DNA from: Sanderia malayensis
Lineage: Eukaryota > Cnidaria > Scyphozoa > Semaeostomeae > Pelagiidae
DNA: 64,000 bases
Direction: 5' to 3'
Assembly: GCA_013076295.1 (NCBI GenBank)
Contig: RQOL01000906.1
Span: 6,080,297-6,144,296, forward strand
Positions 1 through 11,255 of the stretch are shown in pieces. The notes below the pieces were generated by a model. It saw nothing but the letters and a program-made list of their open reading frames with translations, ran no database searches and had not been told where the DNA came from. Numbering within the stretch: the first letter of the stretch is position 1; every line of letters starts with the position of its first letter. The position numbers were made by a program, and so were the translations under genes.

Positions 1-3000
1 ACCAGCACTTGGTGTAACAGCAACACACATTTCTAGAATTAGAAATGAGATTGTGGGTTCAAATCCCACAGTGCTGTTTGTCATTGACTTGCTTACCCAC
101 CATCACATGTTACATATATAAATACCTATATTTTTATACATTATATTTGCATTACTTTATTGTACTTTTATTCTTATTGTAAGGTATCGTCATTTAGTAC
201 CCAACGAAATTTTGCTGATTGGGAAAGAGCCAATTTTTGTGAAAGGGGATGGTACTTGTTTGTATCGCTCTATTGCACTGTTCTTATTTGGTGATGAAAA
301 ACAGTGGGCATTTGTGAAGCTGATGGCTCTTGTTTATGGGGTTAGCCAAGAGGATAAAGTAATGCAAAAGGTAGATATAGAAATGTGTATTTATGGAAAT
401 CTACAATTCTAGGAGTGGACTGGACAGTCAGGTAATTTGGGCCGATGCTGGAAGGACCAGACTCTAAAAATAATAAGTTTTCAATTTGAAAATCCACGGA
501 AAGATGAATAAACTCGTTTGTTTATGTACATTTTAAAAAGACTCAGTGAGAGTATATGGAGACAATATTTATGGTCTAACCTAAAACCATATTACAGTGA
601 AAGTTTGATATAACAAAATCTAAAGAGACCAGGAAAATTGCTTGTTACCTTTTCAAGAATTACCTTTTCATAATTCTTATTGAAATTTTATCTGATTTAA
701 AGCTGACAGAAGCCTTTGATAACAATGCCAGTCTTGCTCAAATGATCACAACAGATAATGTGTCAGAAAATGACATGGACGACCATGAAAAGTTAGCGCA
801 CAATGTGAAACATGAAATACTATGCAGTCTGGATCTTTACCGATATGGATGTAAGTTAATAAATCTGCGTCATTCAAAATTAAACGTCTACTTTATTTAT
901 GTAGGTTGCAGTATAATTCAGATTTCAAGTAAAATTCATTTGATCTTTCAGCATTTCTTCATGTAGTTTTGTGTGCAATGGCGTTTAACCTAAACATCCG
1001 ATCATTCAGTTCAAATCCAGAGCTTACTCGCAGCATATCATTGGTTGAAGCGACCGACCAATTAGATATTCTTTGGGTACCTTCTTCACTTGGTGGCAAT
1101 GTTGATCATGTCATTCCTTTGATCAAGCCTGTTGATTACGACGAGTTGAATCAAAACTCAGATCTTTGTGCTCTTCAAGAGCAATGCTATCGCCGATTTT
1201 TAGAAAAGAAAGCAAATGAAGAAAGAGTTGCATGTAGTCTTTGTCTAAGAGAGTACCATGTTTACTGCTTGAGTTCACGAAATACGGTCCCCGGAATTCG
1301 TGATTGGCAATGTTATTGTCATAAGAAAGCCGATTGTCTTGCAAGGTAATTTCGATAAAGCAGTAAATTTTGGATAAACCACTCTCACATGCAGTTTATA
1401 TTGCACACTTTGAATACCCATTCGATACCAAGAATTTACTGTAGACCTCTTTATTGTATTGGATATTTTAGTCTGAAAATGTTAAGGATACTTAGGTTCC
1501 CAATTTTGGCCCTTTGGCATCCAAAGCGTAACAGAATATAATAAAAATGTTATTAATAATGATGATGATTATTATTATGTTTTTATCATTATCATAAAAA
1601 TAACATAATAATGTGATACTAATAATAAGTAATTGATAATAATAATAACATAATAATAATAATCATCATTGTCATTATCGTCATTTAAGCATTTCTGCAC
1701 TGTGGCCTATTGCCAGGGGCGTCGTGGGACCTGAACTTTAGGGTGGGCCAAACACGAAAATTATCCGAAAATTGGGTCAAACGCTGAAAAGTTTCCTTAA
1801 AGGGGAAGAAATCTCCAAAATTTCCCCAAAATCCAGCGATTTTGCTTTCACAGGGTGGGCCATGGCTCCCCTTGCCCCCCCCGGCCACAGCAAGTTTCAG
1901 GCTAACAGGTTTCCTTCTCCTTTAAACAGCAATGTCAATGCAGTAATGTCAACAATTAGAGCATCTTTCTTTTCCCTTTGAATTAATATACCGTATTCCC
2001 TCGATTAAACGTATTTCTGGGGCGTTTATTAATCTCGGCACTTTTTGGGGGGCGCCTAATCGAGAGGGGTATTATTCGAAGGGGGCGTTTATTAGGAAGT
2101 ACAAAATCATAGCCTCTGTCAATGTGTCCAAAAAACAATAAAATGGTTTAGCTGTGCCTTGTCTTAATCGAGCAACAACGCAGGAAATAAAAGTCGCCTG
2201 ATAATCCCTGAATTTGAAACAGTTGGCTTTTGATTCCCCAACACACTACACCAACTTAAAAAAATTGTTGTGTGGGGGCGTTTAATCGAGGGGGCGTTTA
2301 TTTCAAAAGTTAGCACCATGAGAGGGCGCTTATTCGAGGGGGCTTTTAATCGAGGGGGCGTTTAATCGAGGAAATACGGTAACCTCTGATCTTCTTGCCT
2401 GGATGACATTATGACACTGTACATTGATATCCACATAATTTTCACAACTCCATTCTCAACAACACTATCTGGCGTGTGTTGATACCACTTATCGGAATGC
2501 TCAAGCGGGTGAATATTGTTATTTCTATAATATTTCTTCAGGCAAATATGTTTGAGTATCATTCAATTTTTTTCAGCCTGATTTCACTTAAATCTGTATT
2601 GTCGTTGCGAAGATGCTTGCAAATCCATGACAAAGCCATTATGGTTAGTTTCAATACACTATGGCAACAATTTGTTTTATATCATGCACTGCACAACGAT
2701 TTTTTCAATAATAATGAAAGCGCAGCATTTGATTGCTTTCATTTTCTTATTCAGGACTACCTCTCAGAAATTGCCGAAGGCCATACTTACTCCCCGAGAG
2801 TACCTATGTTTGAATCTGGTCAAATTACTCCCTTAGCAGAGTTTTCAAAACTATGGGTAATCGATTCAACTAATGTGGTACGTTTTTAATAAGGGCTTAC
2901 TTTTACTAATTAGATTTTTCATAGCTAGTTGAATTTTCTACAGAGGGTCGGCATTGACGTAAGTAGCTCATGCTAAATAGGGTCACAAACTGATAATAGG

Positions 3001-3425
3001 AAGGTGTAGCTATGATGTAATGGAAACAACCTTTTTTCTGTATATAGGACAACATCATTGCTTCTAAAAGATTAAATTTCACAGAAGAAACGCATTTGCA
3101 TGAATTTTTGACGCAATTTTGTAATTATTACAGGACGAAGAGCTGGAACAATATATTGTTGAGCGCAGTAGACAACTACGCAGATATCGAGAACTAACTG
3201 GAACACAGAGGTTATCATTGCACATGTGTGTATTGATACCAGAGGTGAGCAAAAATATACAGTTTTTTTCGTTTCTTTGTTATATTTTAAAATTCATAGT
3301 ATTGTTGTTAATAACTTCAAATATTTGTTTATATGCAGATTGTGGCATTTATCATTCATAAGGAAGATAGTGTCCCATTAATGTTTGCGAGAAGGATCTT
3401 AAACGAAGACCCACTTTATTGCTGA
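1..3425 (+). CDS. OTU-protease-like gene, left-arm copy (5' part outside window)
   Basis: Multi-exon gene with an unknown substrate. An exon beginning near 185 encodes the OTU catalytic start GDGTCLYRS, with the predicted nucleophile Cys and preceding Asp. The exon near 705-850 encodes a linking segment. The exon at about 955-1349 ends the OTU fold with the His motif (VDHVIPLI) and adds a PHD-like zinc cluster (CSLC..YHVYC..WQCYC). Further spliced exons with good GT/AG borders follow at about 2560-2880, 3134-3243 and 3340-3425, ending in TGA. OTU proteins are deubiquitinase-type cysteine proteases, and transposon-borne OTU domains are known in KDZ and Ginger elements. The whole gene is visible in the right arm, where it starts at 20042. 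Whether it is a transposon cargo or a host gene is open. Confidence 0.6.
3..76 (+). tRNA. tRNA-like sequence, probably a pseudogene or SINE head
   Basis: A 7-bp acceptor stem can form (CAGCACT at 3-9 with AGTGCTG at 70-76). There is a 4-bp D stem and a perfect 5-bp T stem, GTGGG/CCCAC, around TTCAAAT, which also gives a good B box. The anticodon stem-loop is abnormal: it has about 8 loop bases or extends into a longer hairpin, so no anticodon can be assigned with confidence. It lies in an intron of the OTU-like gene and is repeated in the other arm at 18150-18223 on the minus strand. Confidence 0.35.
1541..1685. repeat. TAA/TGA-rich simple repeat
   Basis: Runs of AATAAT, GATGAT and ATTATT with internal self-complementarity, about 145 bp long. 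The mirrored copy lies at about 16541-16685. It lies downstream of the zinc-cluster exon. Confidence 0.8.
1685..1905. repeat. Dispersed G-rich repeat fragment
   Basis: A non-coding stretch with GGGGCGTCGTGGGACC near one end and CTTGCCCCCCCCGG at the other. It resembles the conserved end of a dispersed repeat, but no termini or duplications can be defined here. The open frames in it are not convincing genes. Mirror copy at about 16321-16541. Confidence 0.3.
1991..2379. mobile_element. 389-bp MITE with TA target duplication (left arm)
   Basis: The ends are inverted copies: CCGTATTCCCTCGATTAAAC at 1991-2010 and its near-complement, ending AATACGG, at 2379. Both ends are flanked by TA (1989-1990 and 2380-2381). 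Internally it repeats GGGGGCGTTTAATCGAGG-like motifs in both orientations. There is no coding capacity. TA duplications and short inverted ends fit a Tc1/mariner-type non-autonomous element. The same element is at 15847-16235 in the other arm. Confidence 0.85.
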
Positions 3426-3969
3426 CGAGAAAAATTTTTTTGAAAATGTTTAGCTTTAGATTCGAAATAAACTAACGAACATAAATTTAATTAACATATA
3501 TTTAGATAGTATCCTTACAGTCCTCCAGCCCTCCCACAAATGTTTGTATGGACATTTCGAAACTCACTTCGTTGTGAGTAAATTGTATTTGATATGAGAC
3601 GCACACATATTGTGTGATAAAAAAAGTGTATTAAATGACTTACCCATGATTTCTAGTGCGACCATTAAGAATTTTTGGCATTGTGAAGCAAATGTTCAGG
3701 AAACATGTTTTGTAATATTTTTAATTTCACTAGCCCAAATCAGCAATTATTGATCGCTTGCATTTGCATAAGTATAATAAAAATCATGGCAAGTCATTAT
3801 TATTCGTTTAAAATAATTGTGCTTGGTTCGCTGAGTCTCTTGTTTTTCCTTTATTTCCATAATTATTGTTGTTCACAAGAATTGAAAGCGATTAACAGAA
3901 TTTGTATAACACAACATGTTTTATTGTTTTTCAGCCAGGCATAGCGTCAATTAAATATATATTGTTATG

Positions 3970-4656
3970 TTATCGAGAAAACTTTTTCTTGTTGCGATTC
4001 AACATAAACAGGATGCAATGTGCCTTAAAATTTACTGGAGTCATGTACGATAATTGTTTGCGAAGAGCCTTGAATGTTGCATTTTGCTGCTCGTTCACTT
4101 CTGTATTGAAGCTTTCATATTCGTGATACATTGAAATGTCATAGCTTGGTGCACATCCTAAAAGGTATTACAAAACACTTTTCATTCGTGAGAATTCGTG
4201 AATTTATTTATACTTCTCTTCTTGTAATGGATATGACGCTTCCATGAGGTATGTATGTAATTGAGAATGCAATTTAATTTGAGCAAAATGTTCTCAATAG
4301 GCACTTAAGCCATTTGAATGCCCGGGTTTTTATAATAATAACAACAGTAATGCTTACCGACATGGTTCTTCCAATGGAAGCGATCAACCAAAAAGCGTGT
4401 TTCTTTGAAATACGACGGATCGCGATTTAAACAGTACTGATGTAAATTGCAGCAATTATCATAGACTATTACCTTTGGAGCTGTGTAGAGAATATACAAA
4501 CCATTATTATCAAGCTCAGGAAGTAGTTCTAAGTTGTGAATTATAAAACATCAAGTGAGGTACATACCTATTGGGAGTCTTGTACGAATAATCGTAAATG
4601 GGACATTTACAGATTCCTGGGAATCCATAATTTGGAATCCATAGCAGATCTCTACG
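3970..4656 (-). pseudogene. KDZ-type transposase, C-terminal exons (left arm)
   Basis: Reading the minus strand, three spliced pieces resemble Kyakuja-Dileera-Zisupton transposases. They are a segment with YGFQIMDSQES, an exon with VIVYDNCCNLHQYCLNRDP and FLVDRFHWKNH, and a last exon with FNTEVNEQQNATFK and LSYMTP. The two Asp and the Glu in these motifs are the expected acidic residues. Known KDZ transposases are several hundred residues longer; the N-terminal part is not recognisable here, so this is probably a relic. The identical copy in the other arm is at 13570-14256 on the plus strand. KDZ elements often carry OTU or SUMO-protease genes, which could link it to the neighbouring OTU gene. 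Confidence 0.7.
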
Positions 4657-4769
4657 GGAAAAATTACACTTTGGTTATCTTTCTATCAACTCCCTGGCCT
4701 TTATGAATATTGCATGGAATAAAATTATAGTACAATATTACCATGCTCGCAATACATTGTAAATATTCC

Positions 4770-5295
4770 GGGGTATAGGTTTGGATGACCGGTGTAATCT
4801 TTATTGCAATTCTCTCTGTAGACCAGGCTGTGGTGGAGGTAGGTACCACTTTTGTGCGGAATTTACCAGACTACGATTTTTCTGTAGCCGTTGTGTTGGT
4901 CATTAAGAATCGCGATGGTAAACAGCGATCTTGGGGTGGGTGGGGGAGATATGGGGGTTCAAAGTTACGGTCTAAGACGTTTGACCTCTGCGGAGGAGTT
5001 CACAATCAAGTCCTCATTTCTAAAGTAGCTACAAGACTTTTGGCGGTGGAATTCATTCAGGTATGCACTGTTTGACTCTTTCCGACTAATTGAAGGTAAA
5101 CATGCCCTTTTTGTCACGTGACCAAAAATTTACCCCATTTCCTTATATGGAATTTCTTCACATTTTTAGAAATTTGAGCATGATTATGGGCAAAAGTGTT
5201 TCACATTCGTTCGAAACTGGCTTAGTCAGTATTTGCATCGTTATATTCAGCATCTGAATTCATTAGCCGGCACAAATGGCAACCAACATAAATGA
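4770..5295 (+). CDS. Two exon-like segments of unknown protein, reading across the empty CCGG site
   Basis: The frame from about 4800 to 5057 has a GT donor (GTATGC). It can join an acceptor near 5170 to read a second segment (KFEHDYGQKCFTFVRN) that continues through the CCGG at 5267-5270 and stops with TGA near 5295. I do not recognise the protein. The point of interest is that in the right arm the same segment is cut at CCGG by the Ginger-like element. The right-arm copy (about 12960-13457, minus strand) therefore lacks its last residues. Confidence 0.35.
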
Positions 5296-5360
5296 AAGCA
5301 AACTGGCAGAAATACAACTTACCACATAACAAATTGTGAGCCCAACGTTAATCTTGTTCA

Positions 5361-5606
5361 TCATTTATCGTTCTCGTCAGTATCATTATCTATTCCAAGT
5401 ACATCATTTTTATCTTCATTTTCACTGTCATCCAGCCCCATTAACAAATGTTCATTGTTTTCTGGGAATGGCTTTTTCATCCAAACAATCTCGCACTTCT
5501 CTGTCCAACAAAGATCCGAAAGATGTGGCAACCCAAGCTGATTTTCTCCGGCTGACTTCCAGATTTTAGCAACGAAATTTGCTCGGTTAATATGCAACTT
5601 TAACAC
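5361..5606 (-). pseudogene. Family X C-terminal fragment, inverted copy
   Basis: An 81-residue open frame identical to the plus-strand one at 6331-6576, with motifs INRANFVAKIWKSA and CEIVWMKKPFPE and an acidic tail. It belongs to the C-terminal part of an uncharacterised protein family that I recall as repeated in corals. In this arm it is detached from the upstream part of the gene, so it is a by-product of the inverted duplication. Confidence 0.6.
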
Positions 5607-5614
5607 AGACTGAT

Positions 5615-6576
5615 ATGGAGGGAGTGATAAAAGATCAACTATCTTTTTTCATCCATTTCATGGCGTGCATAAGACTGCTAAGGAATATCCCAGAGACATA
5701 TGAAAGACTTACATGGCAATTTTTACAAATGATTCCGTCAGGATATGCATGCGTAGATATTATTGCAGATACGTACCAAGAGGTCTCAATCAAGTGCACA
5801 GAAAGAAAGAAAGAAACAGACTTGGTAACCCGAGGAAAATAATCATATGGTCAGAAAAGTCAAAGATTCTTTGATACTTGTTTCTACTTGTTAAATAAGA
5901 TGTTTCCTTGATAATGGCACTGGAAATAATCGGAAAGGTTTGTGGCTTAACAATGTAGAAATCAGTGGAGATGCTAAACGGATTTCATGCCTTCACAGGA
6001 AATGATTACATATCAAGCTTCTTTCGAAAAGGTAAAGAAATTTGCTGGAAGGTAGCAGAGAAGAATCCACGATTCTTGCGGGCATTCAAAGCACTTGGGA
6101 TGGAATTGAATTTGGCACAAAATGGTTCGCGCAGAACTCACTTCAGAGAAATCCCAATAATCAAATCGTATTTATAATAGGTATAATTCCATCTACGAAA
6201 AGAATATGTTTGCAATCTGTATGTTGCAAGAAAAAGAAAAGCAAATAGCGCACGACATCAGATGTCTTAGCGAAAATATGAATACGAAAAAAAGATAGTT
6301 GATCTTTTATCACTCCCTCCATATCAGTCTGTGTTAAAGTTGCATATTAACCGAGCAAATTTCGTTGCTAAAATCTGGAAGTCAGCCGGAGAAAATCAGC
6401 TTGGGTTGCCACATCTTTCGGATCTTTGTTGGACAGAGAAGTGCGAGATTGTTTGGATGAAAAAGCCATTCCCAGAAAACAATGAACATTTGTTAATGGG
6501 GCTGGATGACAGTGAAAATGAAGATAAAAATGATGTACTTGGAATAGATAATGATACTGACGAGAACGATAAATGA
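5615..6576 (+). pseudogene. Family X pseudogene in the palindrome 1 loop
   Basis: Successive plus-strand pieces show the order of an uncharacterised cnidarian repeat-associated protein. They are a segment with VDIIADTYQEVSIK near 5748-5790, then LNGFHAFTGNDYISSFFRKGK from about 5968, then the C-terminal piece INRANFVAKIWKSA to an acidic end at 6576. In-frame stops and frame changes between the pieces (about 5840-5960 and 6177-6310) indicate a broken gene. Weak motif resemblance to PIN/FEN-type nucleases is only an impression. Positions 6288-6576 belong to the palindrome arm, while 5650-6287 are the single-copy loop. Another member is at 51960-53265. Confidence 0.55.
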
Positions 6577-6670
6577 TGAACAAGATTAACGTTGGGCTCA
6601 CAATTTGTTATGTGGTAAGTTGTATTTCTGCCAGTTTGCTTTCATTTATGTTGGTTGCCATTTGTGCCGG
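6288..6670 (-). repeat. Right arm of palindrome 1, inner part
   Basis: Reverse complement of 5267-5649, ending at the CCGG where the Ginger-like element enters. Together with 12960-18225 it makes the complete right arm. The 638 bases at 5650-6287 between the arms are present once. Confidence 0.92.
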
Positions 6671-6689
6671 TGTAATATGCGTTTCGGTA

Positions 6690-8010
6690 ACCTTATGCGG
6701 AAGTGTCCGGGTACACAAACGCATAAAAAATTAGACTATGCGTTTGTGTCCCCCCTATTGTTTAGTGATAGGTACATAAACGCATAACAAAAATTTTATG
6801 CAAAAGTGTCCGGGTACACAAACGCATGGTCTAATTTTTTATGCGTTTGTGTCCCCCCTGTTGTTTGGTGATAGGTACATAAACGCATAACAAAGAATTT
6901 TATGCAAAAGTGTCCGGGTACACAAACGCATAAAAAATTAGACTATGCGTTTTTGCCCCCCCTATTGTTTAGTGATAAGTACATAAACGCATAACAAAAA
7001 TTTTATGCAAAAGTGTCCGGGTACACAAACGCATGGTCTAATTTTTTATGCGTTTGTGTCCCCCCTGTTGTTTGGTGATAGGTACATAAACGCATAACAC
7101 AAAATTTTATGCAAAAGTGTCCGGGTACACAAACGCATAAAAAATTAGACTATGCGTTTTTGTCCCCCCTATTGTTTGATGATAGGTACACAAACGCATA
7201 ACAAAAATTTTATGCAAAAGTGTCCGGGTACACAAACGCATGGTCTAATTTTTTATGCGTTTGTGTCCCCCCTGTTGTTTGGTGATAGGTACATAAACGC
7301 ATAACACAAAATTTTATGCAAAAGTGTCCGGGTACACAAACGCATAAAAAATTAGACTATGCGTTTTTGTCCCCCCTATTGTTTGGTGATAGGTACATAA
7401 ACGCATAACAAAGAATTTTATGCGAAAGTGTCCGGGTACACAAACGCATAAAAAATTAGACTATGCGTTTTTGTCTCCCCTATTGTTTAGTGATAGGTAC
7501 ATAAACGCATAACAAAAATTTTATGCAAAAATGTCCGGGTACACAAACGCATGGTCTAATTTTTTATGCGTTTGTGTCCCCCCTGTTGTTTGGTGATAGG
7601 TACATAAACGCATAACACAAAATTTTATGCAAAAGTGTCCGGGTACACAAACGCATAAACAATTAGACTATGCGTTTTTGTCCCCCCCTATTGTTTGATG
7701 ATAGGTACACAAACGCATAACAAAAATTTTATGCAAAAGTGTCCGGGTACACAAACGCATGGTCTAATTTTTTATGCGTTTGTGTCCCCCCTGTTGTTTG
7801 GTGATAGGTACATAAACGCATAACACAAAATTTTATGCAAAAGTGTCCGGGTACACAAACGCATAAAAAATTAGACTATGCGTTTTTGTCCCCCCTATTG
7901 TTTGGTGATAGGTACATAAACGCATAACAAAGAATTTTATGCGAAAGTGTCCGGGTACACAAACGCATAAAAAATTAGACCATGCGTTTGTGTCCCCCCT
8001 ATTATTTGTT
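6690..8010. repeat. 13-unit subterminal tandem repeat (~103 bp) with hairpins
   Basis: GTGTCCGGGTACACAAACGC recurs about every 103-104 bp, starting near 6703, 6807, 6910, 7013, 7118, 7220 and so on to 7947. Each unit holds a 12-bp stem (ACACAAACGCAT / ATGCGTTTGTGT or one-base variants) with a 13-base loop. The loop occurs in two orientations that are reverse complements of each other. The units also contain the GCGGAAGTGTCC-like motif of the element terminus. The array therefore looks like amplified transposase-binding or end sequence. Confidence 0.9.
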
Positions 8011-8159
8011 GATAGTTGCAGTAACAAGATTTTTTTAAGCCGATGAAGCAAAATATCCCACTGAAAGGTTTTTCTGTATAATCATGTTTGAATAAGCAAA
8101 GTCACTACATTAAAAACTAACGGTATTACAATTAGAAAAGGTAACAAATAATTAAAGCT

Positions 8160-11100
8160 CTAAACGCTAATCTGTAATCCATTTTTTGCTAATGTTTCAA
8201 AGTCAGTTTTGAAAAGCTCGTTCTTCACAAAAGAGATGTCAAGGTCAGAGCCGTTAATGTCTTGCTTTACCTTCGTCAAACACTTTTTTCGAGCACAATA
8301 GTAATAGTTACGGGTGCCGTTGTGCCATGTTCCCGTAGCTTTCTTAAAATAAGGGCGTGGCCCGTAATTACCAACAATAAGTCTTTGCCTTACTATGCCC
8401 TTTTCCTTGAACAGTGCTTTGCATTGTTCACAACGTGCTGCTCTTGTTTTTCTTGTTGTGATCATCAACCTCATCTTGTACACATTCGCAGGCTCCAATC
8501 TGCACTTATTTTTTTCTTTTGTAGAAATAGGAAATTACCTTGTAGAAACAGGAAATTACCTTGCTTTGCTGAATATGTTGTGTTGCTCAATTTTTCCTTC
8601 GGCTCAGAAACAGCATCTTCAGCCTCGCTGGAAACGTCAATACAAATGGACTTTGCAATGAATGACGATGTATCTGTGCGATAAACAACTTCTTCGTTGT
8701 CCACCCTAGTATCTTCAAGAATTGCAGGTACACTTAGCCGTGTTGTTTTCAGCAATTTTGATGTGGTTGTCGAGCACTTGCTTTCAGCTTCATTACTCTG
8801 CTGTTTTTCATCATCGCTTCCATTTGAATTTTCTTCAACATGGTAATCGTCTCTTGCTTTTTCTACCAGTCTGCTCCAACTTGAAGTGCACGGATGACAG
8901 TCTTCTCCACTTGATGATGATAACGCATCTTCATGAGATGGATTTTCCACGAACAAGTTAATACTTTCTTTTTTATCCTCAGAAAACTCAGATGCCATGC
9001 TAGGTTCTTCTCTATTCATCTCAGGACTGGATTTTGCATGGCTATTCACTGCTGCGTTGTCAGTGTTGCATGACCCATGCTCGAGTTGTTCTTCTGGGAA
9101 AATCCATGGCTTTAAGTGGGAGATATTTCGCTTCGTCTTTTTGTCATCAAGATACACGTGCTTTCTTCCAACTATGTCTGTTATTTCGTAGGGTCCAGTC
9201 CATGTCTTTCCAAGTTTGTCTCCTTTACGAGTTGCCTTTCGTGCATTGTATAATAGCACTTTTTGACCCTTACGAAAGGAGATCGCTTCCTTTGACTTTG
9301 ATAGTTTGCGTTGCCTGTAATACTTTTTTTGAGATTCTTGTGCTTTCTTGATGTTGGTGACTGCTTGCTCTTCATTTTTCGTTTTTTGGACAATTGATTC
9401 AGTTAGGAACTTGACAATGGTTTCCTCCGCGGGTAACTGAATCGCCACCTATTTGAAGAAGTCGAAACTCTGTGATAGGAAAGCTTTTGCTACAGAGATT
9501 ATTAAATTAAGAATAAAAACTTGAAGGGCTGAATGCAAAATTATTTTCTCAAATTTTATTTGTAAGCTTTTCTTTCTCTAGATTTGCATTAACTTACATC
9601 TGAAATATCTTCTTTGTCATCTTTTATCTCGACGGGCCGTAATGCTTCACGACCATACAGCAACTGGAAGGGCGTGAATTTTGTAGTGGCACTTTTGGTG
9701 GTACGAATGGAAAATAGAATCGGATCTATGTACTCATCCCAATGGTCAAGTGTATTTTCTTCTGCTAGTAGTTTTTCTAAACGCCTAAAAGAGTCATGCC
9801 CATGTTCAAACAGGGTCTGTAATAATCGAATCTGTGAGAAAATGAAGGGTCAGCAAGTATGATCTGAGCAATTAAAACAAGAACATATTATAATGCTGAG
9901 TTTAACCTCTTTATATTTTTGTTTGTTCTTTCATCCAAACCGTTTGTCTGTGGGTGATAAGCTGCAGTCATTTTGTGCTTTACACCAAGAATCGTGCAAA
10001 ATTCCGTATTTAGCTACAAAAGATACACTTATAAGAATACCTTTATTTGTGCAATGAATACTGTTGCAGCTTATTACATTTCTGCTTTACATTGTCACCA
10101 TCTTTCTTTGTGTTTTAATTTTCACGCAAGCTAAAGTTTTTTACAAAGCCAAGAAATACCTCGTTGCCGAACTCTCTCCCTTGGTCTGTTAAGACTTTTT
10201 CAGGCGCTCCGTGGCGACAAAATAGCTTCACCAAACACTTTGCTACTTGTAGGGCTGACTTTTCAGGAATTGGAAACGCTTCAACCCATTTCGTAAAATA
10301 GTCTGTGCAGGTGAAAATATATCGGTTCCCATTGCCAGTTGTTGGATAAGCTCCCATCAAGTCTATTCCAAGCATCTGCCATGGTTTTGTTACCTATGTG
10401 CACAACGTTTTTTCATTTTAAAATTAGATTCTTTGACTTTCAGACATAAATAGAACATTCAGAAGAAGATAACATGAGTATAAAAATATTCACCGTTATG
10501 CAATCTAGCTCAACATCAGCATTTTTCAATGGCTCCCCTGTCCTATAACATTTTTTGCATTGAGAACACTGCAAAATATGTAGGAAGAATGTTAATTTTA
10601 TATATAGAAATATTCATAGCACATTTAAAATCATTAAGGGGGTGACAAATGTTAATGATTTTTGCTATTTAGTTAAAGATATAGCCAGTGGCGTAATGGA
10701 AGAGTTTTGAAGACAAAAATTAGTAAGTTGAGAATTTTGAAACAGAGCTATTTTAACTATAATGAATTATAATGTTCTCACAAAATATTTCAAATGAGCA
10801 GTGATATTTTTCCATTTGTATCTGGAACAAATCTGGGTTTCCGTGTTGTTTAAACCAACGTGACCACCTATGGCGCTATCGTGAAATTGTATAAAGATTT
10901 CTTGAGCCTCTTCAAATGAGCATACAGCTTTCAGCTTCTGGTCATGACTTCGCGAACGGGAATTTTTCGACCCGCAAAAATACAATGTCATGTCTAGAAA
11001 ATATTGACAATGCCCATAATGTAGTAATTTTGTTGCATCATCACAAAAAAGCTTACTAAGTAAAGCGTGCGAGGGCATAATGTACTTACTTTCCATTTGA

Positions 11101-11237
11101 TATTTGTTTGCGTAGCGACGAAGGGAGCGTTTCTCAGATGTTCCATAACCTTCAGGGTACAAGTCAGCCCCTTGCTTTCCTGAATTCTTTGCTTGGTGAT
11201 ATTCAAAGATCTCTTTCATCCGTTCAAAGTCTTCCAT
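8160..11237 (-). CDS. Ginger1-like integrase-type transposase, 7 exons
   Basis: Proposed exons on the minus strand: 11237-10785 (or a further 5' exon), 10568-10494, 10398-10161, about 10017-9907, 9832-9602, 9449-8561 and 8503-8160. The order matches Gypsy-type integrases. First comes an HHCC zinc-binding region (H..GGHVG in exon 1, CSQCKKC in exon 2). The catalytic core follows, with Asp in MLGIDLMGAYP, Asp in LTDQGREFG and Glu in AYHPQTNGLDERTN. Then come a segment ending FQLLYGREALRP and a GPY-type module (KTWTGPYEITDIVGRKHVYL). The C-terminus has a serine/acidic-rich region and a Cys-rich end (CEQC...CARKKC). I saw no frameshift or stop inside the exons, so it may be functional. The first ATG in the open frame is at 11237; upstream coding sequence cannot be excluded. 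It is bounded by the element's inverted ends. Confidence 0.85.
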
Positions 11238-11255
11238 GATTTCCTTCGTTGACAA

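Larger units (their letters stand above)
1..5649 (+). repeat. Left arm of giant palindrome 1
   Basis: This stretch is the reverse complement of 6288-6670 joined to 12960-18225, with only scattered single-base and homopolymer-length differences. Outside the Ginger-like insertion, paired positions i and j satisfy i+j of about 18226 for i up to 5270, and i+j=11937 for i from 5267 to 5649. The constant offset of 6289 equals the 6285-bp insertion plus one 4-bp target copy. The window starts inside the arm, because the right-hand partner keeps running past 18225, so the true outer end is not visible here. The arm keeps the uninterrupted CCGG site at 5267-5270. A fold-back or haplotype misassembly is the main alternative to a real palindrome. 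Confidence 0.93.

Noticed and set aside
3..76. Functional tRNA gene
   Set aside because: Acceptor, D and T arms fold, but the anticodon arm is not standard and the site is intronic. Kept only as tRNA-like.
8262..9351. Plus-strand frames over the Ginger-like gene
   Set aside because: They are shadows of the minus-strand transposase exons, which have recognisable domains. The plus frames have none.
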